Positions 20,802-33,263 of a stretch of 64,000 nucleotides of DNA are shown piece after piece. Source of the DNA: Mesaphorura yosii. Taxonomy: Eukaryota > Arthropoda > Collembola > Poduromorpha > Tullbergiidae. The DNA is taken from NCBI GenBank assembly GCA_009869945.1, contig WIXG01000098.1, positions 124,001 to 188,000 of the forward strand, given 5' to 3'. The translations under genes were made by a program, and so were the position numbers. The stretch's first letter is position 1. Every line of letters starts with the position of its first letter. A model generated the notes under the pieces. It saw only the letters and a list, made by a program, of their open reading frames with translations. It was not told the DNA's origin and did no database searches.

Positions 20802-23521
20802 TCAGTAGGAGGTGGTTTCTGCCTCGGAGCCGGCACTGCCGACGGTCGGCGGACGCTGAAGGGTGCCTTCACGAAGAAGCTGCTGAACCTTTTCGAACTC
20901 GGGGTCGCTCGCGCTCTCGTCAAAGACGGTGAGGGGTCCGACCTGGTTCTCAAGGATGGCGGTGTAGAGCGGGCCGTAGACGAGGCGGTTGTGCGTGACC
21001 ACCTGCGCCAGCTCCCGAACCACCGGCAGCACGTCGCCCCGAACGGAATACAGTCCGGCCGGAACAGGCGGTGGCAGCTGAAAACGCCCTCCGAAGATCT
21101 CCTCCGCATAGTCCAGAATGCGACGGTCTGAAGAGCAAAGCAGAGTTCAGACAAGTGACAAACACCCGGAACAAGAAGTGGCAGTGGCAGGTCGTGACTT
21201 ACAAATGAGGCCGCGAACTTTGTTATGTGGGCTGTCGATCTCTCGAATGCACTGCTTCAGGCTGCTGGCTTCCGTAGCGCTCATCTCCCGCCCCAGCTTC
21301 TCCTTAACGAATCCACTCATGACCTTGAGCACCTCCTCCGAAGCAGCCGCAACGCGGTCCCTCAGTTTCCTAACGAATAACCAGCAGCAGTGACCAGCAG
21401 TGAGGCGAGGACTAAAACATAGGCGAACTTACTCGGCGTCGAGGACATCTTCGTCTCCGATAATGACTTTGACGTGGTTGGTCAACAGCTCGCGAAACTC
21501 TTCGGTCGTGTCGCCAACCATCGTGTGCATGTGCCCAGAACCTGCAAGTGAAAAAGGAAACGTGTATAAGTTCCCACTGGTAAAATATTCTTGCATTAGT
21601 AGTTTCTCCTGCTCACCCGTGACGCAGATGGCGCCGATGATAGCCAGGCGGAGAAACTTCTGAGCTGCTGCGCGGAATCTTCTAATGTCCAAAGCGAGAG
21701 TCTGGTCGACAAACAAACAAGGAGCGGGTTAGGAAACGGGGCGATTGTTCGAGTGGATAAATTAAGTGATGTTTGGGCTTACCTCTGGCGGGTGTTGATC
21801 CAAGGTGGGTGCAAGGAGTTCGGAGAAAGCCTTGGCGAACACTTCGTGGGGGGAGCGGTTGTTGAGGGCGTGGCGGGCGAGCCAATTTCTGGTGGCTCGG
21901 AGGCCGTCCTCCCCGAGGCGTCGCTCGACGGCGAGGAACTCCGCGAATTTTACTCTTTCGTACTGGGCGGCGTGAGCGACGATCTTCGGACGAAACTGCT
22001 GAATGTAGAAATTGGCAATGTCCAGCTTCATTTTCTCAGCCACCTCCAGAATTCCCTCGAACACCAAGGCGGGATCGTCAAGCTCTTTCAGCGCCGCCAC
22101 GTCGCCGTCCCGCGACGGACTGCACAGCTGCGCCAGCGTCTGAATGATAAACTCAGAGTATGTCTAGCAAAGGAAATTACAGCAAAATAATAATTAATTA
22201 ACTCGAGTTTGTAGATTGTGGCAAGTGTTGGTGGTCAATCACTTTGAAGTCTTCGTGTGTGAAGGCGTCGTGCTCGATGCGCTGCGAGATGAGCTCTACG
22301 TCCAACTCGCGGTCGATCATCTCGCGGGTCTTTGTGTTGTGCGGCAGAAGAAGCCCCAAAATGCTCTACAAAATAAACTCATCTCAGTTAATTGAGTTAC
22401 CCATGAGCCAATAGAATTGTGGGGTTTTACCTGTTTGACTTCCTTGAATACTTGGATGGCTCGTTTGTACTCGGGCGGCTCCCGTCGGATCTCCTCGTTG
22501 AAGAGGTCCCAGTAAGCACGCTTCAGCTGCACCTGAACGCGACCCTCAATTCTTTACGAAACAAAGACAACCAAGTTGAGATTGGGTTGAGATATGATTG
22601 GATTTGGACGGTGGCTGCTTACGATTCTGGGGGCGGGGTGTAGCGCTCGACGCGGAAGTCTGGACTGAGGGAAATTTCGTGGGCGAGGAACATGTTGCTG
22701 AAGCCCTGAAACGCGTTGAACAGCTCGTCGTGCGGGACGCGGGTCGGATTGGGGCCCGGAATGATGAACTCAGGGTCGTGCTTAATGAACTCCTGAGACT
22801 CCGTCGTCCGCCCAAACTTCTGCTCCGCCGCCGCAGCCTTCACGTCCTCCGCCCGCACCTTCGTAGCGTTGACCTCTCCAAACTCACTCCGATCCAGCAG
22901 CGGCTTGCTCATGTTTTCCAGCGTTGTGGGTGACAGTCGAACCGACACCTCCCGGCTCGCTCTCTCCGTCGTGCAGCGCGAAGCCTCGGGCGCGTCGTGC
23001 CCCACGGATCCCGGCGCAGCGTCAAACAGCCACTCGGGGTCACTCAGTCGCGGAGTGGCGTCCACTCGGCCGCCGCCCACAGACGGAACGCTCTCCACCG
23101 ACTGCAGGGATCCGCTCCCGAAGGTTGCCGCCTCCGACGAAGCGTCTATCTCCCCATCGGGAAGGATCGGGCCGTTGATGAGCGCATCGTTGATGATGGC
23201 GTTGTTGATTTCGGAGATGGGCTTCTGGTCGCACGCACCGCAGAGCTCCAAATCCGCGAAGTCTTTCGAGTGGGGAAGTTTCGTCCTGAAATGACAAGCA
23301 TGAATGAGCACTCACGTCAGTTGAGCCTCACACCAAAGTTCGGTTTGAACTACTCACTGGGCACGGTCGATCTTTTCCTGGAGGAGCTGTCGGGTGACGG
23401 TATTCTCATCAAAGCTTTCCTTCTTCCAGTGGAAGCGCGAAGGAGGGTCAGATTGTGGCTGGGGGTGCTCCGACGTCTCGACGTCCTCCGGGACTGCAGT
23501 CTTCTTCTTGTCTGACTCCAT
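20802..23521 (-). CDS. TCP11L1: T-complex protein 11-like (TCP11L1/2 family)
   Basis: Member of the TCP11 family, known from sperm function (TCP11) and of unclear role in the broadly expressed TCP11L proteins. Nine exons: 23521-23358, 23285-22623, 22551-22431, 22365-22243, 22163-21783, 21701-21617, 21541-21433, 21369-21203 and 21127-20802, in frame (712 aa). The TCP11 domain starts near residue 235 (NMFLAHEISLSPDF) and includes KRAYWDLFNEEIRREPPEYKRAI, LLLPHNTKTREMI, EFIIQTLAQLCSPSRD and MKLDIANFYIQQFRP. The first 230 residues, mostly in the 663-nt second exon, are acidic and Ser/Pro-rich with no domain I recognise. Human TCP11L1 is about 509 aa, so this is an extended form. Start chosen as the Met at 23521; the frame is open further upstream. 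Its 3' end faces the RTEL1-derived copy. Confidence 0.9.
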
Positions 23522-26500
23522 CTCGTCACTCGATTGAGGCAGGCACTGCGATTTAAAAACCAGCATACTCATAACCAACTGTAAAAGCGAACAGGTCTCT
23601 TGCGTGCGTGAAAAACCGCACTCGTTTCCTATCATTTCAGCCTCTGCGGTGACAACCGACTGGGAAACTGTCGTCGGAGAGCTGGCTGCGGTTACTCCAC
23701 CGACCCGGCCTCAACGCTTCACTTTAATCGTACCCAATTAAAAATCAAGAGTAGATTAGAGTCTACTCGCTACTCGTTAGCATAAACATTCGGCCTACTT
23801 CGGCTTGCCCTCCGAAGGCTCTACCGGAACCAAATTGGAGGCTTGCCAAGGAGGTTCTTCACCTCCCGCAGAGTGAAATGACTATATAACTGCTTGCGGA
23901 AGGCGGAAATCGGTTTCTCTGCCCGTACAAGGAGCAAGTGCACATCGGTGCTTAAGCCTGATATAGATTAAGATCCCTTGGCCAATCCAATGGGGGCCCT
24001 GACAGTTCAGATCGTGCATTAATTACCAGATGACACAGATTTTACCATTCTGTCATGAATTATTTCGCTATTTTTTCGAGTGTAAATAACTATTGACTGT
24101 ATGGTGCAGATTGATTGTGGTGAGTGGCCACGGACTGATGAGGATGTCAACAAGGAAAGAACTGCGTCGTTCAGGCACGACGTCCAGCGTGGGAGGCGAC
24201 TCGCACCCACCTCACAATCACAAAGAACGAGATCAAAAGATCAAACCTAGAGCATTGACCCACCTTCAGCAAAACAAAAACTAAATAATCATGTACGAGT
24301 CTAATAGATGCACAACTAATAACTACTAACCAACTAGATTCTATCCAACCAGCCCCTGATAGGAATCGGTGACTGATAATGGCAAGAGGGCTTACGATAT
24401 CTTACGTTTTCCACCTGGGCAGTAATTTAGTCTTCAATGCAGGGTTGACCACTTGAATTTGGCAGTTGGTTGGAGTCCGGTCAGTCAATTCGTGGTCACT
24501 GATAGGAAGAATTCTTGCGGAATGAGCAAGTTTGTCCGATTGCTCTGTAAATGGGTCAGCCAACTCGAAGGTGAATGTTTCGTTGCGAAAACAGTTAAAC
24601 TGGCACTTATTTCACTAACTAGCTGTCTAACTGCTAGGATAATGCTAATTTCACTCTTAAAGCCTTGTGTTGAGACTAATTTTGCTGTTCAACTAGAATT
24701 AATTGTTCCAGAACTGGGGTTCTGGTTAAAGCAGGGAGAAGACTAATTTATTTTGCTGACTCGTAGCTTCGCAATGTTATTGTTTACTCGACCAGCTGAC
24801 TACGCGAAAGCACCTTCGCTCTTCCTCGTCCTCTTCTCGATTTACTCTTCTTGTACTGTTGTACCTCAAACTGCATCTCGACTCGACTCGTGTACATGAA
24901 AACACGGATCTCCCCTCGCAGTCTGCATTTTGCATTGCGAATGTACTACTTTTGCTTTGTGACGTCTGTCCTGCAATAAATATTTGCAAGGCTGCCTTTG
25001 TTTCGAGTTTATGGCTGCCATCCGCAACGCAGTTGCCCAAAAGCGGCACGCAATTCGACACAGCACTCAAATTCGCAATTCGCTGAGGCCTCTTGTGGAA
25101 ATTAACACTGTTTTCCAATGCTTTAAGCGGAGTGCAGCGTGAAACAGGCAATTCTTCCAAATTCCACACGAATAGAGCTGTTTAACAAATTGGTGACGGA
25201 GGACCCCTGCTGCATGGCCACAGTTTCGCGGAATTGTAGGCTTCGAATGAGTGGACGAGGGAGTCGCCTGAAGTTAACAGAATCCGAACCCGAAAGAAGT
25301 CGAGCTTCTAAGTTTCCACCGAATCCACAGCTGAAGTGGCTGGAGCATTGATATTGGCAAAGGACGTGTGCGAGTTTCGCCGTCAGCATCTCAGACTCTC
25401 CAAATCCACTTCTTTCCTCTTTCCTCTCCGAATGAACTGAAAAGAGACAGTTACTCAATGACATTGCAAGACTACTATGAGGCTGTGCCTTTCGCGGTCA
25501 GGCCCTCAATTCTAAATTGACATGGACCGCCAAGTATTGCCAAAGATAAAGATTAGGTCCACGGGGCGCATAACTCACTGCCGCCGTTACATTTCTCACT
25601 CTTTCCTCTTGAAATGAACGGAGAAGAGTCAGTTTTTGTGAATTTCCTCGGAGGTCTTCACAAACAAACCCAGACTTTTTTCTGCCACGGTCGGTCATCC
25701 GATTTTGACGCAAGATTTCGCCGGGATTGTTCGGAGCGCACCTCGTCAAGCCATGGCTTTTGTGTGTGAAGCCTGCTAGTCTGGCATTCTGCTCTTCGAT
25801 TGGGTCAGTCAGTCGGATATTCTGAAGAGACGGGTGCTGAATGAGGGCAGCCTGAACTGATGAAGCGAGCGAGTGAGTAGTTCGTATTACCCAATCAAAT
25901 TCAAATTCTGACATTCGCGAAGGTTAATGCAAGCACACTATGACGTGGCCTGCTCGATGGTTTTATCAGCCATCTGCCAAACTGCCAACAATGCCGCGGC
26001 CCACACACGACCACTTCGCTTGAGTTTCGACTCGCCTCGTCCGCTCTTCGTCAGTCCAACTCTGCGCCTCGTCCACCACGCATCGCACCGTCTCAACGAA
26101 CAACTCTCGTTTGCCATTTTTCATTTTCACACCGAGCTTCAACTGACACAGGTAAGAATCAAACCTTTCGATTTCCCATTCTCAGCTCCCCGAAAATTGA
26201 AAAGCAAGCCTGAACTGGGCTGCTCACCTGCATAATTCATGGCTGCGTATCGGAGAAGCGTCGTTCAATCGTCTCCTTTCTGTCTTTGTCCGCTTGTCTC
26301 TGACAAATTGAGAGTGAGTCGGCTGTGCTCAAAGAACGAGACTGCAGCGAGTGCGAAGGAATGTAGTGCAGAATTCCAGCAAGCCGGGCGAGTTTGTGTT
26401 GGTGACAGGCGGGGGCAGGCACGAGTAGAGCACGAGCCACTGCACTGCAGACTGGAGGAGAGTTGGCTGCGTGGAGTGTACTAGAAGATTCGCACTCTCG

Positions 26501-27712
26501 CAAGTCACAACAATAAACTCGTGGAAAGGCAGGGCAGGGCATTCGCCCATTTGCATTCCACCACGCGAAAGTGAAACTTCGCGACAAGTGGCATTCTGAG
26601 GGTTTTGACCTCCGGTCGTCGTCGTTCGTATAGAAAACTTCGCCATTCGCCACAGTGGCGATCGGTTGGCAAGTCCGAATAGGAGTCCACATACATGTAA
26701 ATCTCGTTAGAGTTGTCAGTGGACAGAGAAGATAGTGGCGTAAGAGTTCCCTTTCCCCGTGTTTCAAACGGCATCGGCTGAAGCAGCAAGCAAACCTCTT
26801 TGAAAAAAAACGAATTTGACTTTTAGTGATTTCTGCATCTTTTCGTGTCCAAAGTGAATTGACGCAGGTCAACTAGAAATTAGATGGCCAGTTGCCAAGT
26901 GTTTGTTTCTTGAGTTTTTGGATTATGCCTGAAAATGGTCAGTGGTAAGGTGCAAGCAACAATCCACCAAAGCATAGCAGCGCGTGAGGCGGTTGGAAGG
27001 TCGATCAGCGTGATCGTCTGACGTGAGCTGCACAGCACAGGACTTTTTGCAAGTGACATGTATGGGCATGTTATTTCAGCTCGTAATTTCTGTTTTCTAT
27101 ACGCCCACGGTCCTTTGTGGCAGGAGCACAAAAGAGCTAAATGGCAAATGCCAAAAGACGCTTCTCGAACGAGTGCGCGAATACGCGAGCCAAGCCGTCT
27201 TTCTTGACGTTTGAGTTCGAGTCGTCGGGTCGAATGCAGTTCACGCGTGTTGCCTCGCATAGCATTGCAAGAACAATTTCACCAGACGCAGCGCAGACGC
27301 TAATTTTTGATTTCTGACCCGAGCTGCGCCGCGTCTGCGCCAATTACGTAACGCCGATTCTTGGACCCTGCTGCGCTATTTTTTTTCTGCCGGACTCCCA
27401 CGCGACGACACCGACGACCACGAATTTACAAACCGATCGCCAGACGGGCCTCGCTTTCACGATCACAGCCTCGACTCGACTCTGATAATTCGATTTCAAC
27501 AGGCCCAAAAAAGGAAGGAGGCGAGATTTGCTTGATCGCAATCACTCTGCTTTGATCCAAATAACATGACATAATGAGACGTAATCACGGCATGGCATGG
27601 CATCAATTATCAATGCGTTATGCGTTTTGAGAGTAGAAAAGAGTTTTTTGGCCTGTTGCATAATCACCCGATTTTTTAATTAATCTGACTGAATCTTGCA
27701 GAGGAGAGCGAC
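23522..27712. other. 4.2-kb intergenic region between TCP11L (-) and ODF3-like (+)
   Basis: No coding gene recognised. Open frames such as the minus-strand one at 26237-26872 (211 codons) have no domain signal. A donor CACAG|GTAAGAAT near 26151 could end a non-coding first exon of the ODF3-like gene, whose first coding exon follows an acceptor at 27700. A cluster of short hairpins and a TATATAA word lie at 23798-23889. The rest shows no repeat or RNA gene that I can support. Confidence 0.4.
23798..23889. other. Hairpin cluster followed by a TATATAA word
   Basis: Stem CTTCGG/CCGAAG (23798-23803 with 23812-23817), the palindrome CCAAATTGG near 23830, and stem GGAGGT/ACCTCC (23850-23855 with 23861-23866) fall within 70 bp. 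TATATAA follows at 23883-23889. It does not match U1, U2, U4, U5, U6, 5S or SRP RNA as I know them. It could be a structured RNA or only promoter-proximal sequence. Confidence 0.25.
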
Positions 27713-28931
27713 ATGGGAGGGCACCACGTGACGCAGCGCGCCTGGACGCCCACGAAGCGGAGGGGCCCCATCGCGGCCGAGTTCAACTCGCCCGGACCGG
27801 CGTGGGTCGCGCTCCCGCCCCTCATCGGTGAGTACAGCAATCATTCTCCGTAACCGATTTTCCTAACATGGCGCTGGAGCTGACTGATTTGACTGTGACT
27901 GTATGAGACTGTGTTTGGTTGTGGTTGCTTGTGGTTGAGCAGGACAAAAGCCGTACGTGTCGGGGAAGAGCACGTCGCCGTGCTTCACGTTCGGGGCCCG
28001 CCACAGCGACCTGAGCGACACCGCCGGCCCCGGCCCAGGCACTTACAACGTCCTGGGCATGGGAAGCAAAGGTACCCTCGCCCCTCCTTCGAGATTCGAC
28101 TCCTTCCCTTGTTGCTGTTGCCTCTTAGGACATTTAGAAGTCGTTGTTCTTGTTGGCTATGATTGAATGCTTGCGCTTGTGTACTTGTGTCGTGTTGGTT
28201 GTTGATTGTGTTGTTCCAGCATTTATTTGATGTGGAGATTAATTACTTGTTTGTGGCAGGCAAGTCTTCTGCTCCGGCTTCGTCTCTGCACTACCGCCAC
28301 TCTGAACCGAAGCCGTTCGTGACTCCGGCCCCTGGGACGTACTGCCCTGAGAAATCGGAGAAGACGATCCTCGACACCTCGCCAAAGTACAGCTTCGGGC
28401 TCAAACCCAAATCGGACGTGAAGAGTAACACTCCAGGTAAGATAAAGGCAGCAGGCGCAACGCGAGAGATGACCCGGTGTTAATTTTTCTGTTCTCTGTT
28501 CTGTCCAGCGCCGAACGTGTACAACATTCCGGCGGTGCTCGGAGGGAGTTGCCCGGAGGGGACGAAGCAAAAGGCGCCCGCCTACTCCATTTCGGGGCGC
28601 GGGAAGGAGCAGGTCGACTTCCGCGTGGCGAACCCAGGGCCCGGCAAGTACGACTCGGGCAACCTGAACGCGGTGCGGACGAAGGCGCCGAGCTACTCGC
28701 TCAGCACGCGCACGACCCTCCCCTCCGACGACACCAAGAAACCAGGGCCCGGGCAGTACCAACCAGAACATGTAAGTCAGAGTCGGAGGCAGTCGATGCA
28801 ATTTAAGTGAGTTCGCTCTGAGATTCTGAGATTCTTTTTTGGTTGTTGGGCAGGTGAACGTGAACGCGCTGGCGCCGGCCCACACCTTCGGCATCAAACA
28901 CTCGCCGTACACAGCGCCCCTCAAAATATGA
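27713..28931 (+). CDS. ODF3: ODF3-like / SHIPPO sperm-tail protein (CIMAP1 family)
   Basis: Structural protein of outer dense fibres and axonemal microtubules in sperm flagella and cilia. Exons 27713-27827, 27943-28071, 28260-28436, 28509-28771 and 28854-28931 join in frame to give 253 aa, close to human ODF3 (254 aa). The N-terminus has RRGPIAAEFNSPGPAW, like the human protein. Spaced Pro-Gly-Pro (STPGR-type) repeats follow: PGPGTY, PAPGTY, PGPGKY and PGPGQY. The C-terminus contains TFGIKHSPY, a family signature. Presence of this gene implies a motile flagellum in the life cycle. Poly(A) signal AATAAA at 29238-29243. Convergent with the BTB-Psq gene. Confidence 0.93.
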
Positions 28932-29398
28932 ACTACATTACAATTTGGAGAAATTCAACTAACCACGTAACGACTGTAACGAAAAGCGTAGTGTACACTC
29001 GCTTTCCCTGCACACTCGGACTGCTTTGCGAATAACACGACAGCGACTGCACTGACAACCCTTCGTTGCTCCTGCCCACACGCGACATCGCTCCAAGTAT
29101 GGACGCCTTTTCACGGAGGAGTCGTCAGCCCGTCCATCTTCCATCCTCGTCAACTGCTGCTGCTGCATCTTCTCTGCACACTCACAAACAACAGCATCAG
29201 CAACAGTGTCATCCTCATAATTAAATCGAATCTGCTAAATAAACTCTTTTGTTCTCTAACCAAATCGAACCGTTGCGTGTTTTTCCGCATTTGACGACGG
29301 CGACGTGTCACTCACGAGCCCAGTTTGGTCTGCAGACTAGCAACGAACGATGAAAATAAAAGATGCTCGGTTAAATTGTAAGATTGCAATATAGAATA

Positions 29399-31254
29399 TT
29401 TATTCAAGATTTAAAGAGGGGCAGGGACAGAGCAGAAGGAGTCAGACAGGCGGCAGGCATCGCGTTGCAGATGTTGAGGAGGCCACATGTCGCATTCGCA
29501 TTCGTGGAATGTTAATTACAATTAGTACAGAGATGCTGATGCTGACGCTGATGCAGCTGAATGCCTGAGACAGAGTTGTTCAGAGTTCGGAGGAAGGACA
29601 GACGAAGACTAGGCGCCTGAGAAGTCGACAGTGGACAGCTTAGCGCGAGCGATGGCGATATTCTAGTCCTCTGCTTTACTTCACTGCTTTACACGTTACT
29701 GCTACGTCAGTCTCAAAATTATGAAGCAGTTATGATTAGTATTTACGATTTACGAGTGTTCATTGCACTTAATTAGGACAGCATTAACCTACTACACTAC
29801 GACGCTCTCGTCTCGACGACTTGTCTTACACGCTATCGTACAGTACATTAATAATTCTACAGAAGGGCCAGGCGCCAGGCTTACTCTTACGCAACTCAAC
29901 TTAAGCAGCGACAACAAACGACAACGGCAACTTAACGGTCAAACTCAACACCGGGCTCATAACACAAACAACAATGTCACTGCCGCCACTGCCACTGATT
30001 CGGACACGACAAACGCTGACGCTGCACGCCCACTGATAAGGCTGGCTGGCCCATTTACGCTACGCTATTTTGTACAGTCAAACACACTTTGCACTCGCAG
30101 TCGCCTAATTTAATTAATAATTATAGTTCCAACACTACTACTCTGATTGCATTAAGAGAAAGTCGACCCGTGCGCCGAGAACTGAGAACAAAAAGTCTGT
30201 CTGCAGAATTCTGCTCTGATCAGAAGCGGCTAAAAGAGGAATCTATACACACGCTCGTAAAGCTCAAACTAAAATGTCCTCAGAGTCCTAGAACTATTTG
30301 CAGAAACGAAGGAGGTCTTCTATTAAGCTATTAAGCAGCATTTGTTTTTTGGTTTGGCTACGACTGGCATCTCGCTATCGCTATTGCTAGACTTACGAGC
30401 TATTGCTAGTTTCTATATACAGCGGAGGTAGGTTTTTGTTATTTTTTTCCCGCCGAGCCGAGCCGAGAATTGAACTATTGAACACATGCGATTGCCTTCC
30501 CGGCAGCGGAGGTTTGTTAGTCTTATCGTGGAGATGAACACATAATTGCAATTGTCTAAGTCTAGATTACGATTACAGTAACTAGTTTACTTTTGTTTAT
30601 GTTTAGTGAACACATGGATTGATTGAACACATTTGGTGGTTCCCAGCGTTGTTCGGAGTCTCCGAGCAGTCTTAATCTTTGGGCGGGAGACCCGAGCTTT
30701 GGTTTCGCACTCCTTCGGAGTTCAGTACGTGGCGTCAGTCTTCTCGAACAGCTTTGTACATTCGGACTTAAGCTTAGTTACCCAAAAATAAATAAAATTA
30801 GTCTTACACACAAAATTAGTCTTATCTCAATCTGTAAAGATAAATCTCCCGTACAAAATTACGCCTCCTTTTCAAGTATTTCTCCTCCCGACTAATAAAT
30901 ATTTTAATCTGCTTTGCTCCGAGCTCGGCGGACTCCTCGCCAACTAATCAGTCTTGCGGTGAGAACGGTCACGAGAGTAAAATCAAGCTCAGCCACGCCC
31001 TCGGTTAGAAACAAAAAGTGGATAAGAAGTATTGCACTGATAAGACGGTCGGTCCAAGTATAAAATGGCTCGAGACAGGCAACGAGAAGACGGAAGGAAA
31101 ATAAAGAAAACTCTTTCCTCTGCAGTCGGTCAGTCTTGCAACTCAGTACGAGGAAATGAACGTAGGAACTGCGGGGTCTCGTTCAGCGGGCTCGTTCTGC
31201 GTTAAGGCACTTGCCCCCACTTGAGCCATCAGAACCCGTGCAAGGGGTTCGTGG
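29399..31254 (-). other. Long 3' UTR of the BTB-Psq gene
   Basis: About 1.85 kb between the BTB-Psq stop and an AATAAA on the minus strand at 29399-29404. No conserved frame on either strand. The length fits a post-transcriptionally regulated developmental transcription factor. The assignment is inferred from the absence of another gene and the position of the signal; internal cleavage sites are possible. Confidence 0.45.
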
Positions 31255-33263
31255 CTAGTCGGAGTGGGAGCGCATGTCTTCCGGCTCGAGCTGGTCCCTG
31301 GGCGAGGTGGAGCTGCAGGGCTCGGAGCCGTTCTCCGGCCGGGGCTCCGGCCGGAAATCGTCCTTGAAGTCAAGGGGCGGGGACGCGTCGCGCTTGGAGC
31401 CGGGGTCGGAGTCCATTTTGTCCGAGTCACCCTCGGGGCCGAGGCTCAGGTGTCCGTTGCCCGTGGCAGAGATGTCGAGAGGCAGCTCCTCGGGCGAGTA
31501 GCTCGAGTTATCATCTTTCAGCCCCAGCCCCTGGTAAGGCGACATGGGGAAGCTCCCCTTCCGATACGGCCGGTTGGTGGTGATCCCCAGCTTCTTGACC
31601 TTGTCGTAGAGCGTCCGAGAGGGCACGCCAAACTTCCGAGCCGCTTGTAAGGCACTCATCCCCGCACGAACCGCGTCGATCGCCGCCATGATGTCGTTCC
31701 GCGTGTACTGTTTGTAACGCTTCCACTCAGGCTTCTGCGACGGCACGTACAGCGCCAGTCCACCTGTAAAGAATGTCCACAGTCAGCATCTTGAATACCT
31801 AATTAAAAAATAGCGACCAACACCCGACGCACCCTTTTTGTCGTCGCACTCCGTTCCAAACGAGTGATTGTCGTCCTGAGCCTGCACAATAAAACAAAAC
31901 ATAAACTCAGCGTCAGCCTCCAATAAATTCATACAAATCAGTCTAGTTTACACGAGGGCCTACCCTGTCGCTGTCGACGCTTCTGGCCGAGTCGTCCATG
32001 AACAAGTCCACTGGTGAGTCCCTCTCGCGCTCCCGCTCCCGCTCCCTATCGCGCTCCAGGCGAAGCTGTTAAAACGAGATACATTGTCATTGATTCGTTG
32101 ACAATCACACGGTCGAGAGTTTGGATTTTTACCTGTTCCGAGTTGTCAATTGGTCCGTTGGTGGTGATCGGAGCGGAGCTGACGGCGGAGGCGGCGAAGG
32201 GGTAGTGTAGGGTCTTGTGAGGCTGCTCGATGGAGTTCAGCTGGTGCGAAGATGAGGAGCCGGTGTGGCCGAGCACGGTTCTTAGAATCGGCGTGTCCTT
32301 GTTTGCGATGACGGAGGAGGACGGCGGCGCGGTGACGGCTGTCATGAAGCGCTTCTTCTTCAGTGGCACGGGCTGGTCGTTGGCCAGGAGGAGCCCGCTC
32401 TCGAAGCCCCCGCTGTTGACGCTTACGGCCCCGCCCGAGTTGGTGGTGCTGTTGGCGGTGACGATGCTCGAGGCCCCGTTCCCGTTCTTTGGCGACAGAC
32501 TCAGCTTGTTGGGCCAGCCGGGAAAGGGCAGCGCGTTGTGGAGTCGCTCTGGCGGAGGCCCGCTCCCGTTGCCACCACCACCACCGCAGTACGGCGACGA
32601 GGCTTCGTACGAGTCGTTCGAGAGGCCGCTGAATTTACTGGGGGCGAGGAGGCAGCTGCTCGTTTTTCCATTGCCGTTTCCATTCCCGTTGCCAGGCGGG
32701 GCGTTGTTGGAGGCGCCGTTGTTGTTGTAAGCGGTGGCGTTGGGGACAGGGGCGTGATTTGCTGAGGTGGCAGAGTAAAAGTGCGGCTGTTCCTGTTGAG
32801 CAGAGGCTGAGGATGTTGGTGGCTGGAGCTGCTGCTGGAGGGTGGGTGGGTGGTAGGGTGAGGAGGCAGGCGGTGTGGGGCTGTTGGCGGCCATTCTCTG
32901 GTTGTTGTCCTCGACGAGACCCTTTACCTTGAGGGTCTCCGCAGCCTTTAGGAGCCCCGCGAGTTGGTCCTGGGCGACATTGACCTCGCCCTTGTACATG
33001 TACTCGAGGATGGCGCGGATCTCCGACTCGCGGATGTCCTTGAGGATGACGATTGGATGGCGGCAGGTGTTCTCCATGAACAGCTGCTGGAAGTAGGAGG
33101 AGCAGGCGGCGAGGACCATCTTGTGGCACTTGATCGACTCCCCGTCGCACGCCAGCGTCACGTCCGTGAAGGCCTCCGTCTGGAAGAGATGTTCAAAGAC
33201 CAGGAGCAGGTTCGAGCGGTGGTTGTTCCACCGCAGGCAGTACTGCTGTACCGAACCACCCAT
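31255..33263 (-). CDS. BTB/POZ - pipsqueak (Psq) HTH transcription factor
   Basis: Nuclear DNA-binding regulator of the arthropod BTB-Psq group (bric-a-brac, pipsqueak, BTB-VII and relatives). Exons 33263-32133, 32065-31964, 31881-31833 and 31763-31255 give 596 aa. The BTB dimerisation domain (about 6-118) starts QQYCLRWNNHRSNLL and includes CHKMVLAACSSYFQQLF and EYMYKGEVNVAQDQLAGLLKAAE. A long Ser/Pro/Asn/Gly-rich linker follows. Exon 2 encodes an alternating Arg-Glu stretch. The Psq helix-turn-helix (about 444-490) reads KRYKQYTRNDIMAAIDAVRAG and SRTLYDKVKKLGI. The tail is acidic and Pro/Ser-rich. I lean to a BTB-VII-like orthologue but cannot separate it from other BTB-Psq paralogues without a tree, so no symbol is given. 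An acceptor just above the ATG (near 33274) points to a distant 5' UTR exon. Confidence 0.93.

Noticed and set aside
26237-26872. 211-codon minus-strand frame in the TCP11L-ODF3 spacer
   Set aside because: No domain, no supporting splice structure, and composition like surrounding non-coding DNA.
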